Origin: JAHBNG01 sp039028975
GTDB taxonomy: Bacteria; Chloroflexota; Anaerolineae; Caldilineales; Caldilineaceae
Length of the DNA stretch: 46,318 nt
Assembly: GCA_039028975.1 (NCBI GenBank)
Contig: JBCCHB010000137.1
Location: 1 to 46,318, forward strand
Direction: 5' to 3'
Shown here: in pieces, positions 6,706 through 14,270 of the stretch
Position numbering within the stretch: the stretch's first letter is position 1
Layout: each line of letters opens with the position of its first letter
Position numbers and translations under genes: made by a program
The notes under the pieces: model-generated
Told to the model about the DNA's origin: nothing
The model's database searches: none
The model's input: the letters and a program-made list of their open reading frames with translations, nothing else

Positions 6706-9579
6706 ATGACGAAAATTAAGATCGGCTCGATTATCCACCTGCAAAATGTCTTCGAGAATGGCGTCGCGAACGGCGGCTATTTAGAGGCGCGCGGCTCGCT
6801 ATCTGATATTCCGGTGATCACCAGATTCCCCTACCCCAACGGGCTCTCCTTTGTTTTCACTCATGAGAGCAAAGATCGCTTTCAAGGATCTGGCAGTTGG
6901 GAGATCGTCTCGGCCAATGACGCCAAGCAGCCTGACGATCAGCTGGAGAGCGGTGACGAGATTTATTTGCTTAATCGGCATACAAGTGCCGAGTATCTCG
7001 ACACGTTTGAATGGGTATTTAATCTAGATCCCTTTAAAGAGTACCCCATGACGATTGGGGTGTTCACGGCTGGGGTGCCGGACCGAGGTGGTGGTGTGTC
7101 GGGCACATGGATCGTTGAGCTAGCCGACCAACCTGAAGCGTCTGGCCAAGTGATCTCTGAGAACGCTACCATCCGGCTCAAAAACAAATACCCAGGCGCG
7201 GGGTACTTACACACTTGGGAAGAAGTGGCAAAACATCCGCTGGTAGTAGATGGAGAAAAGCCCTTTCAATTGTATGAAGGAGAACGATTATTTGTCTTTA
7301 CCAGCGCTTCTTCACCGATGGAAAAAGGATCAAATGAGTGGATTATTACCTTAAGCGAGACAAATGGAGACGTTGCTCCTGATGACCAACCGAACTATAC
7401 AGACTATTATATATGGCGCGACTTGAATGGCACATGGATCGATTCTGGGATCTTTCGTCTGAATCAGCCGATCTTTGTCCTTAATGTGACGTCTGAGGAC
7501 GAGGGGGAAACGTTGGAAGGAGATGTAACCTATGTTGGGAAAGAAACCAAAAAAGACGTTAAGGTTACATGGGATGAGTATACGACGTATAGTGATGCGG
7601 GCAAGTCAGGTCACGTATGGTTATTGGGAGGACGTGTCTCGCAAAAAGTGACATCGCTACTAATTAGTTCGGATGACAACGGCCGTTCCATCAAAGGTCA
7701 GATCATTTATGCAGGCACCCAAGAGCCAGTGGTATTTAGAGGACGGAAAGCATCGACAAAACTTCAGTATGATTTCTTTAAAGCAGACTTGTGGGAAGGG
7801 CGTATAGAGAGTGTAAGCCAGGCTCTGGAAAGGACTGTTAAGGATTTTGGTAAGGTTATCTTTAGCGCAGGCGGGATTTCTCCCGAAAAATTGACAGAGA
7901 TAATCAATGAAGCCGGTGGCCAAACACCTGCATTTTTGATAGATCAGCTTGTCTCACTTGAAGGTGAAAATAACAGTGACAATTATGAATTCTTGAATGA
8001 ACAAATTAAAAAACTTCTCAGGGACGCATTTGAACCTTTGTTGAAACTTGAGCGATTAGAGAGAAAAGAGAATCAAGAAGGCATTTATATAACTATCAAT
8101 AATGAGTATCTGCATCTCAACCAATGGCTATTAGATTTACTTCAACAGCCCCTACCTTCACCCCAAACCGTATCAACCGTATCAAATGAAGGCTATGATT
8201 ATGAGTATCACGTTACACAACTTCTCAATATTTACACGTTGTGGCACGAAATGAAAGAATTCTGGGAAACGTTTCAAACACAGGCAAGGCAGGCCATAGG
8301 CGCATTTGAAGCTCGTCAGATACTGCCTCCAGCCTACTGGATACGTACGTGTATTCAGGAATTTGCAACAGACATTGAGATTATACAAAGGGCGATTCAG
8401 CAACGAGGTGGCACCCCAAATACGCAGGCAAATACGTTGCTCATCACGGATAAACTTGCTCTGATGGCGCTTGCACCCTTTAAAAGCTTCTTTTCCACTG
8501 CCTCAGACATTACCCCGATTGATATTACGCCGATCACCTATTTTAGTGAAATGATGCATATACGTCGGCTGCCCTATGCCTCTCGTTTTGTGATGGTTGG
8601 TCTTGGGTATGAACTAGCCTTGCCAGAAAAACCATCACAAGCATATCCTGGACAGCCAGCAGCAGCAGCATTCACCCCGTTTGAACTCATGGCGATCCCC
8701 CATGAAGTTGGTCACTTCATCTATCAGCATGCCGTGTTAAAGGAGTCTGCCAAAGGGCTGGATGCGTACCTGAATAATGGTTTGTCTAGCGATTCGGAAA
8801 TAGTCACATTTGCTGACCTAAGCCATCAACTGTTAGCAGAAAATCCGTATTATCACTGGTGTGAAGAAATTTTTGCAGACTTGTATGGTTGTGTGATTGC
8901 CGGTCCGCTGACCGCTTTAGGCTTATTGGCGTATCTTGTGACCGATAACCAAAGTCATGTCCTGACCGATGATGGAGAACATCCGGTACCCATGCTGCGT
9001 CTCTTTTTCGTATCGGAAATGTTGCGGTTTTTGAGTGCAGAAAAATCTGACTGGTATAAGCGGTATGATTATAATTTTTTGGAGGCCGCTCAGAGTCTGG
9101 ACGAAAGCTGGACAGCAATTCTCGAACGCTGGGATTATGTAATAGATGACATGGCTGGTGGCCGTCCTCTCCGCATCAAACTACCTGGCCAATCGGAAGA
9201 ACATCAGGAAAGTTTTATTAATGTTGATACAGCGTTAGAAAACGTTCGAGAAATCATTCAAGTGTTTGCTGAGGTATTGTTCAAAGAGTCCGAGTTAGCG
9301 TCTGAGTTGGTGCCTGGAGATGAAGACATCACCACGTTTCTATGGTGCCAGAAAGAGGGGCCTTTAGCTGATTTTATTCAACAAATCAATAAATTAACTG
9401 CGCCAGACTTTATCGACAGAGCTAAATCTCATCATCATTTGAGCAAGAAAGATAGCCAGGATGAACAGATAGACTACGACGCAGAGAAAATCGATGTGTA
9501 TGAACAGACCGCGATTTTCAAAGCTATTGCAAAGAGATGGAAAGATAGTGGCCCTGTTGGACTTGGTGGTCATGGTTAG
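6706..9579 (+). CDS. large putative HExxH zinc metallopeptidase-like protein
   Basis: The chosen start MTKIKIGSIIHL has GGAAGAG six bases upstream, and earlier ATGs lie inside a repeat. The protein has 957 residues. Residues 1-250 contain three beta-rich repeats, each with a YLxTxE-like and a GSGxWxI-like motif, suggesting a beta-trefoil or similar binding module. The middle region is helical. Near residue 666 is HEVGHFIYQH, a HExxH zinc motif, and about 55 residues later EEIFADLYG can supply the third ligand Glu, as in gluzincins. There is no signal peptide or transmembrane helix, so a cytoplasmic location or non-classical export is likely. I do not recognise the full-length family. It converges on the BTAD gene, 27 bp away. 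Confidence 0.7.
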   Translation: MTKIKIGSIIHLQNVFENGVANGGYLEARGSLSDIPVITRFPYPNGLSFVFTHESKDRFQGSGSWEIVSANDAKQPDDQLESGDEIYLLNRHTSAEYLDTFEWVFNLDPFKEYPMTIGVFTAGVPDRGGGVSGTWIVELADQPEASGQVISENATIRLKNKYPGAGYLHTWEEVAKHPLVVDGEKPFQLYEGERLFVFTSASSPMEKGSNEWIITLSETNGDVAPDDQPNYTDYYIWRDLNGTWIDSGIFRLNQPIFVLNVTSEDEGETLEGDVTYVGKETKKDVKVTWDEYTTYSDAGKSGHVWLLGGRVSQKVTSLLISSDDNGRSIKGQIIYAGTQEPVVFRGRKASTKLQYDFFKADLWEGRIESVSQALERTVKDFGKVIFSAGGISPEKLTEIINEAGGQTPAFLIDQLVSLEGENNSDNYEFLNEQIKKLLRDAFEPLLKLERLERKENQEGIYITINNEYLHLNQWLLDLLQQPLPSPQTVSTVSNEGYDYEYHVTQLLNIYTLWHEMKEFWETFQTQARQAIGAFEARQILPPAYWIRTCIQEFATDIEIIQRAIQQRGGTPNTQANTLLITDKLALMALAPFKSFFSTASDITPIDITPITYFSEMMHIRRLPYASRFVMVGLGYELALPEKPSQAYPGQPAAAAFTPFELMAIPHEVGHFIYQHAVLKESAKGLDAYLNNGLSSDSEIVTFADLSHQLLAENPYYHWCEEIFADLYGCVIAGPLTALGLLAYLVTDNQSHVLTDDGEHPVPMLRLFFVSEMLRFLSAEKSDWYKRYDYNFLEAAQSLDESWTAILERWDYVIDDMAGGRPLRIKLPGQSEEHQESFINVDTALENVREIIQVFAEVLFKESELASELVPGDEDITTFLWCQKEGPLADFIQQINKLTAPDFIDRAKSHHHLSKKDSQDEQIDYDAEKIDVYEQTAIFKAIAKRWKDSGPVGLGGHG

Positions 9580-9606
9580 CATCTGGGAAACAAACGGCCC
9601 AGTAAA

Positions 9607-12561
9607 TTACTGCTTGAGCCAGGCCGTCAACAGCGGATCGTTCAATTCAAGATTCAACCGACAGGCAAACTCTTTTGCATATAAGCTCTGCTCTACCTCA
9701 TCAATGTCCATATAGAGCTTGGATAGATAGTAGTAAGAATACGCTTGCTCATACATATCGCCTAATTCTTGAAAAATTTGGAGCCCCCCTCGCAATAAAT
9801 CTAACCCTTGTTGTAGTTCCTGTTTGGCTTGGTATAGTAAGCCCAGTTGGGTCTTGATAAGGGCCTCCCAGCGCAGGCTACCCAACTTGCGGAAGTTCTC
9901 CAAGCTTTCATAGCCGAACGCCAATGCCTGGTCAATTTGATTCCGTTTCTTGGATAGGAGGAGGCGTTCATAGAGTACTGCCGCATATTCACCAATATCC
10001 GCTTGTTGGCGACTAATGTCTGTGGCTTCGATAAGGCACCTCTCTGCGTCTGTATATGCCTCTGACATAGTTTTCACTCGCGCCAAATAGCGTAGCGTTT
10101 CGACGTATTTAGGCGATAATGGACATCTTCGCTGCAGATCAGCAGACTGTTTCAAATAGGTATGAGCCGTTTCGAAGTTGCGTTGCATTTTGATCTGGCA
10201 GTGGGCAAGCAGGTTTAGATTTCTGGCAATGCCGAGCCAATCCTCTTCATCTTCAAAAATGCGTTTCGAATCTGAAAAGAGTACAACGGCCTGCTCATCC
10301 TCTGCCTGCTCCATCTTCAGACGCCCAAGAAAGTATTTCGCTTGGGCGATTCCTGCGCTCTCTTCTAGATGCAGGAAGTAATTAAGCGCGCGATCAAGGT
10401 GCGTCTCGGCTACTTCATAATCGCTCAACTCGATCTCAACCTCTCCCAGCCGCAGCAATGTCTGCGCCAGTGCATCTTCATCTCCCAATGCTATCGCCGC
10501 ACCCAGCGCCAATGGTAATGACACTCGCATCTCTCCAAAACGAATTTGTCGAAACCACGGTTCGTCCAAAACCAGCACAAAACCCAGCACAGTTTGCCAT
10601 GCTTCCAGCTCGTGAGCCTTGCTGATTGCAACGGAAAAGTTGCGCCACTCGGGCTTTAATCGGTCGTAATTCTCCTGATGTTTACGAGCGTATTCAAAGT
10701 AGTAATCGACAAACGCCTCCTCCACTTCTCGTTTGCGAACAACCATTTTCTCCGCCGCAAATTGACGCACCAGGCTGTGCATGCTGTACCGCTCCCGATC
10801 GGGTTGCTGCTGGAGTAGAGACTTTTCACACAGCAGGTCCAGATCAAAGAAGCGAGCTTCTGCCACCTGTTCCGCAGCCTCTGCCGTAAAGCTGGTTGAG
10901 AAGACGGAGAGCGTGGCTAAAATCTCCTGCTCCTCCGATGCCAGCATCTGCCACGAGGCTTCGAAGACGGCACGCATACTGCGATGGCGCGGGTCCACAT
11001 CCCGCATGCGCGTGGAGAGGAAGTCAAGCGACTGATCGATAGAATCGATAATCTGGGGCAACGACCGACGGCGTACCCAAGCCGCAGCCAAGGCGATGCC
11101 CAGGGGCAATCCATCCACCAAATGGCAGATCTGACGCACCTGGGCCAGATTCTCGTCCGTCACCGTAAAGCCATCCCGCGACATCCGCCCTTGCTCCGCA
11201 AACATGGCCTCAGCGGCGTTCAGTGAGTCGGTATTCGGTAGGTCGGTAGTCAGTGAGTCGGTGCCGATGGGGAGTCCCTTAAGCAGCACTACGGACTCGG
11301 ACTGAAAGTTCAGCGGTTCTCGGGATGTCGCCAGGATGACCACCTGGGGTACACGGTTCAGCCAAGTGGCAATAAAGCCAAGCTCATCCAGCACCGTCTC
11401 GCAGTTATCAAAGATGAGCAGCATCTGCTTGTCGCGCAGAATGGCCTGCACCTGATCGCCAGTAAGCTGTTTGTCGTCTTGAGACAACCCTATCGCCTCA
11501 CCAACGGCAATTTTGATCTGCTCCGCACTCCCTTTGACCGCGCCCAACGCCACAAACCAAACCCCATCAGAAAAGCTCTGTTTGGCCTGCTGACCGACCT
11601 CGATGGCCAGCCGCGTTTTGCCCATGCCACCGGATCCCGCCAGGGTGATGAGGCGATAGGCCGGGTCCACCAGCCGTTCGAGTATGAGGGTCTGTTCAGC
11701 TTGGCGGCCAAAGAATCGGTTGGTCTGGAGGGGGAGATTGTCGAGAATGGTAAATGGTGAATTGCGGTGGGCGAGCGGATCTCCTGCGCTCTCATCCATT
11801 AGGCGCTGGAAAAGGGCCGTGGTTTCTTCCTCTGGCTCGATGCCTAGTTCTTCCCGCAGCACATCTTGGCACTGCTCATATTGGGCCAGGGATGCATTGC
11901 GGTCGCCTAGTTGATGATGGGCCTGCATGATGGCCCGATGGGCGGCTTCCAGCCACGGCTCCAAGATGAGTTGGCGCTGGGCTACGTCGAGTACGGCATC
12001 CCACTCGTTGCGTTCCATGCGTGCGTTGCGCAGCCACGTCATCGCCTCCAACGCTCGCTGTTGAATATGCTCCCTTTGGCCCAGCAGCCACGACTCCCAC
12101 ACGTCGCTGGGAAAGTTTAGCCCTGCCAAAAACTCGCCCCGTACCAGACCACTGGCTTCATTCAGTCGCTCCAGACAGGTGGGACAGCCCGATAACTGGC
12201 GGTGGACATGGTTTTCGACTGTGGCTACGTGCTGCTCAAACTGGATTACGTCGATGACGATGTCGTCGCCTGTGCGTAGAGCGATCTGTTTGCGGTCAAC
12301 AGTCAACCAGGGTGGGGTGGCCGCGGCGTCGTTGAGAGAAGATCGCAGGCGGGTCAGACGATTGCGCAGGTAGGTAAGTGCATCTTTGTCACTCCGATCA
12401 GGCGAGAGTATACCAGCCAGCGCGTCCCGACGTTGGGGGATGCCCTGGTGTGCAGCTAAGTAGGCGAGGAGGACGCGCAGCGCGTCGGTGCGGAATTCGG
12501 CGGGAGTGCCGTCGATGGAGACGGTTAGGGGGCCGAGGAGGGAGATTCGTAACGAAGGCAT
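9607..12561 (-). CDS. BTAD/SARP-type regulator with NB-ARC-like ATPase and TPRs
   Basis: The 984-residue protein starts MPSLRISLLGPLTVSIDG, an OmpR-type winged helix, followed by a BTAD helical repeat domain (to about residue 250). A P-loop ATPase follows, with GSGGMGKTRLA near residue 310 and Walker B QMLLIFDNCE. The C-terminal third is TPR-like. This is the AfsR-like signal-integrating activator layout: ATP binding and TPR ligand or peptide sensing control DNA binding. Two low-complexity inserts sit in linkers: SPFTILDNLP, encoded by a GGTAAATGGTGAAT repeat, and a DSLTTDLPNTDSL stretch. No ribosome binding site precedes the ATG; repeat sequence runs right up to it. Paralogue of the 14271-17588 gene. 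Confidence 0.9.
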   Translation of the reverse strand: MPSLRISLLGPLTVSIDGTPAEFRTDALRVLLAYLAAHQGIPQRRDALAGILSPDRSDKDALTYLRNRLTRLRSSLNDAAATPPWLTVDRKQIALRTGDDIVIDVIQFEQHVATVENHVHRQLSGCPTCLERLNEASGLVRGEFLAGLNFPSDVWESWLLGQREHIQQRALEAMTWLRNARMERNEWDAVLDVAQRQLILEPWLEAAHRAIMQAHHQLGDRNASLAQYEQCQDVLREELGIEPEEETTALFQRLMDESAGDPLAHRNSPFTILDNLPLQTNRFFGRQAEQTLILERLVDPAYRLITLAGSGGMGKTRLAIEVGQQAKQSFSDGVWFVALGAVKGSAEQIKIAVGEAIGLSQDDKQLTGDQVQAILRDKQMLLIFDNCETVLDELGFIATWLNRVPQVVILATSREPLNFQSESVVLLKGLPIGTDSLTTDLPNTDSLNAAEAMFAEQGRMSRDGFTVTDENLAQVRQICHLVDGLPLGIALAAAWVRRRSLPQIIDSIDQSLDFLSTRMRDVDPRHRSMRAVFEASWQMLASEEQEILATLSVFSTSFTAEAAEQVAEARFFDLDLLCEKSLLQQQPDRERYSMHSLVRQFAAEKMVVRKREVEEAFVDYYFEYARKHQENYDRLKPEWRNFSVAISKAHELEAWQTVLGFVLVLDEPWFRQIRFGEMRVSLPLALGAAIALGDEDALAQTLLRLGEVEIELSDYEVAETHLDRALNYFLHLEESAGIAQAKYFLGRLKMEQAEDEQAVVLFSDSKRIFEDEEDWLGIARNLNLLAHCQIKMQRNFETAHTYLKQSADLQRRCPLSPKYVETLRYLARVKTMSEAYTDAERCLIEATDISRQQADIGEYAAVLYERLLLSKKRNQIDQALAFGYESLENFRKLGSLRWEALIKTQLGLLYQAKQELQQGLDLLRGGLQIFQELGDMYEQAYSYYYLSKLYMDIDEVEQSLYAKEFACRLNLELNDPLLTAWLKQ
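11225..11266. repeat. low-complexity repeat inside a coding region
   Basis: Two copies of TCAGTGAGTCGGT flank a GGTAGGTCGGTAG spacer within the BTAD gene. It is translated as a Thr/Asp/Leu-rich linker next to the ATPase domain. The same kind of octamer-like repeat is otherwise intergenic in this window, so this looks like a spacer repeat tolerated in frame. Confidence 0.5.
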
Positions 12562-12655
12562 AATTGCGAATGGTGAATGGTGAATTGATAATTATGAATG
12601 GTGAATGATTCGTGGGCCGAGATCGTTCATGATTCACCGTTAGCAATTCAGCGTT
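12562..12655. repeat. AATGGTGAAT hairpin repeat, copy A
   Basis: Several GAATGGTGAAT units on one side and TTCATGATTCACCGTTAGC on the other can fold back on each other. Related copies lie at 13343-13413 and 13790-13872. The element fills the whole gap between the BTAD start codon and the toxin gene. Confidence 0.65.
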
Positions 12656-12670
12656 GAAATCTCATTGAGG

Positions 12671-12928
12671 CTAGCTGATCGTTGTCACATAAAGTACTCT
12701 GATGCCCTTGTCCATAACAACAAGCTCAAAGCCTATCCAGTGGCCAGATTGCTCGAACTCGTAGCGATCATCCCATCCAACTGCAAGCCTACATCCCTCG
12801 GTTGGGTCGTCCTTAAATTGGAGCGATTGGATTGCCTCTCGAAGTTCTGACGCGATTGGTGAGTTCCTCATTGAATAGAGATAGGAAACGACTTCTCTAT
12901 CATAACGCAATGTCCAAATGATTTTCAT
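12671..12928 (-). CDS. putative type II toxin, RelE/ParE-like
   Basis: An 85-residue basic-to-neutral protein beginning MKIIWTLRYDREVVSYLYSM. Size and pattern (an N-terminal strand with a Trp, a helical hairpin, then beta strands such as HWIGFELVVMDKGIRVLYV) fit the RelE/ParE fold loosely, and the catalytic residues are not clear. The main support is context: its start overlaps the last four bases of an upstream Phd/YefM-type antitoxin gene, the usual translational coupling of type II toxin-antitoxin operons. It could be a diverged family whose target (ribosome-bound mRNA or gyrase) cannot be told from sequence. Confidence 0.7.
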   Translation of the reverse strand: MKIIWTLRYDREVVSYLYSMRNSPIASELREAIQSLQFKDDPTEGCRLAVGWDDRYEFEQSGHWIGFELVVMDKGIRVLYVTTIS

Positions 12929-13188
12929 TCTGCGAACATCTCATCGACTTGTTCTTGAGTGCAGAATTCACCAGCCTGTATGCGTGCGCTTGCCTTATCG
13001 CCGATTAACATGCGCTCCAGGAAGGCAAGCCTCTCAGCCGTTGCGTCCCATTGCTCTGGCGACACCATGACAACCTGCGGTTTCGTGCGGTTAAGAATAA
13101 CAACAGGGCCTTTTTGAGCCATCTTGAAAGCTTTTGCTGCATTAGAGCGCAATTCTCCCGAGCCAAACGTTTGGTGTAGCTTGTGCAT
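12925..13188 (-). CDS. antitoxin, Phd/YefM family
   Basis: An 87-residue protein with the family's N-terminal DNA-binding segment: LRSNAAKAFKMAQKGPVVILNRTKPQVVMVSPEQWD. This matches the Phd/YefM pattern of a short helix, the xGPVxIxxRxKPxxVxxS strand pair and a following helix. The charged C-terminal tail would wrap and neutralise the toxin. GGAG five bases before the ATG gives good initiation. It precedes and overlaps the toxin gene, and such antitoxins usually repress their own promoter together with the toxin. Confidence 0.85.
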   Translation of the reverse strand: MHKLHQTFGSGELRSNAAKAFKMAQKGPVVILNRTKPQVVMVSPEQWDATAERLAFLERMLIGDKASARIQAGEFCTQEQVDEMFAE

Positions 13189-13273
13189 ATCATCTCCTCA
13201 TTCATACGATTTAATACGAGGTTAAACATAGTTATAACACAATAATAACACCCATTTTGCCACTTTCCAAATA

Positions 13274-13341
13274 GTTAAAAGCAGGTGACGTTCCACTCCT
13301 CACAAGCTGACCACTCAAATGCTTCCCGCCACTGTCTTTAG
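13274..13341 (-). pseudogene. duplicated, frameshifted fragment of the four-helix-bundle gene
   Basis: About 65 bp here are almost identical to 13634-13702 inside the neighbouring four-helix-bundle gene, sharing stretches such as GTGACGTTCCACTCCTCAC and TGACCACTCAAATGCTTCC. They would encode KHLSGQLVRSGTSPAFN, but a missing G breaks the frame. Like the end of the intact gene, the fragment is joined to an AATGGTGAAT repeat. It is probably left by recombination between repeats. Confidence 0.7.
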
Positions 13342-13342
13342 A

Positions 13343-13413
13343 ATGGTAAATGGTGAACGGTTAATTATGAATGGTGAATTGCCCGTGTGCCAAGTTCATT
13401 CACCATTAGCAAT
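13343..13413. repeat. AATGGTGAAT hairpin repeat, copy B
   Basis: GAATGGTAAATGGTGAACGG and a second GAATGGTGAATTGC are followed by TTCATTCACCATTAGC, able to form a stem around GCCCGTGTGCCAAG. The end of the four-helix-bundle gene (last codons ANGE and stop) lies inside it. Confidence 0.65.
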
Positions 13414-13773
13414 TCCCCCCTTATTTCTAAGCGCCGTCCGAATACTCGCCCCAATAATCCGACAGAGCTGATCGCATTCATCCATAATGTCCACCAGCTT
13501 GTTCTCCGGCAAAAGCTCACTGCGCAAAATAATCTTGAGATTGACGTTCGACTCATTCAACTCCTTGTGGACAACTCGCATTTTGTGAACAAAGTCTCGA
13601 TCGCTTTCCGCCGCTCGCGCCTCACCATAATTAAAGGCGGGTGACGTTCCACTCCTCACCAACTGACCACTCAAATGCTTCCCCGCCACTGTCTTGGGCA
13701 TGGCCTCACATAAGCGAATAATCCGCACTCCAAATTCGATAAGCCGTTCTTCAATGTCGTCGCCTTTGGCCAC
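13396..13773 (-). CDS. four helix bundle protein (S23/23S rRNA-intervening-sequence family)
   Basis: The GTG at 13773 is the best start: AAGGAGGT lies five bases upstream and the frame before it is repeat sequence. It gives 125 residues. The pattern DIEERLIEFGVRIIRLCEAMPKTVAGKHLSGQLVRSGTSPAFNYGEARAA is the hallmark of the TIGR02436/S23 family: a first helix, the conserved GxQLxRSGTSxxxNxxEA motif, then two further helices. Some relatives (Avd) serve diversity-generating retroelements, but no reverse transcriptase is visible here. The function of stand-alone members is unknown. It is bracketed by AATGGTGAAT repeats and accompanied by a partial copy of itself, as if it moves as a cassette. Confidence 0.88.
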   Translation of the reverse strand: MAKGDDIEERLIEFGVRIIRLCEAMPKTVAGKHLSGQLVRSGTSPAFNYGEARAAESDRDFVHKMRVVHKELNESNVNLKIILRSELLPENKLVDIMDECDQLCRIIGASIRTALRNKGGIANGE

Positions 13774-13789
13774 GAGTACCTCCTTGAGT

Positions 13790-13872
13790 GGTAAATTATG
13801 AATGGTGAATGGTAAATGACAGCGTCGCGTCGAGTTCATTTACCATTCAAAATTCACCATTCACCGTTAGCC
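13790..13872. repeat. AATGGTGAAT hairpin repeat, copy C
   Basis: TGAATGGTGAATGGTAAATG pairs with TTCATTTACCATTC and TTCACCATTCACCG across a GC-rich loop. The copy lies immediately upstream of the four-helix-bundle gene. Confidence 0.65.
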
Positions 13873-13928
13873 ATTTTCTTTCTCTCCTCTCCCCAATCGC
13901 ACCCAAAACACCACCCATCTCCACAAAA

Positions 13929-13958
13929 CGCACCCAACCCCAATTCCTCTTGGGTGCG
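13929..13958 (+). promoter_or_regulatory. inverted repeat upstream of the small peptide gene
   Basis: CGCACCCAA and TTGGGTGCG form a perfect 9-bp inverted repeat separated by 12 bp. A further direct GCACCCAAAAC copy lies near 13898 and a TGGGTGTGCC copy near 13962. The site is about 95 bp before the start of the 39-codon gene, so it may be an operator or part of its leader. No clear -10 was assigned. Confidence 0.4.
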
Positions 13959-14052
13959 CTATGGGTGTGCCGCCTCCGTAAGCTGTGACCAACAACGAAG
14001 CTCACATCGAAAAACGCAAACAAACCCTTTTTCATTCCCATGGAGGATTCTT

Positions 14053-14172
14053 ATGAAACACTTGACGAACTGGAAGACTGTTGCTATTGTCGCCATCTTC
14101 ACACTGCTGGTCGCTTTGCAGCCAAGTATCATATATGCTTGTAGTGCATCGGGAGGGCACACGGGTTGCTAA
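14053..14172 (+). CDS. 39-residue secreted peptide with a CSASGGHTGC tail
   Basis: The ATG at 14053 has a strong GGAGG ribosome binding site six bases upstream, and the gene is followed by an intrinsic terminator, so it looks like a complete transcription unit despite its size. Residues 1-29 are a signal-peptide-like leader: MKHLTNWK then a hydrophobic run to PSIIYA. The end is the decapeptide CSASGGHTGC, with Cys at both ends. Cleavage after IYA would release a small peptide that could close by a disulfide or be lipidated on its first Cys, though Tyr at -2 is a poor lipobox. I recognise no family. It lies between two BTAD-ATPase-TPR regulators, making a signal-peptide role conceivable; this is inference. 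Confidence 0.65.
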   Translation: MKHLTNWKTVAIVAIFTLLVALQPSIIYACSASGGHTGC

Positions 14173-14205
14173 ACAACTCAGTGCACCTGCGTAACTGAAG
14201 TAGCC

Positions 14206-14247
14206 GAGAGGCCGAGTTTGTCATCGACAAATGGCCTCTCTTGTTTT
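14206..14247 (+). terminator. intrinsic terminator of the small peptide gene
   Basis: GAGAGGCC (14206-14213) pairs with GGCCTCTC (14233-14240), and an inner TTTGTC/GACAAA stem extends it. TTGTTTT follows. The hairpin is 34 bp past the peptide stop codon. On the other strand it ends near the BTAD stop at 14271 and may serve both convergent genes. Confidence 0.85.
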
Positions 14248-14270
14248 GATCTCCTTGGATTGAGACACAG

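Noticed and set aside
13396..13773. Diversity-generating retroelement suggested by the Avd-like four-helix protein
   Set aside because: No reverse transcriptase, template repeat or variable repeat was found. The nearby duplicated segment has a frameshift and no adenine-biased differences.
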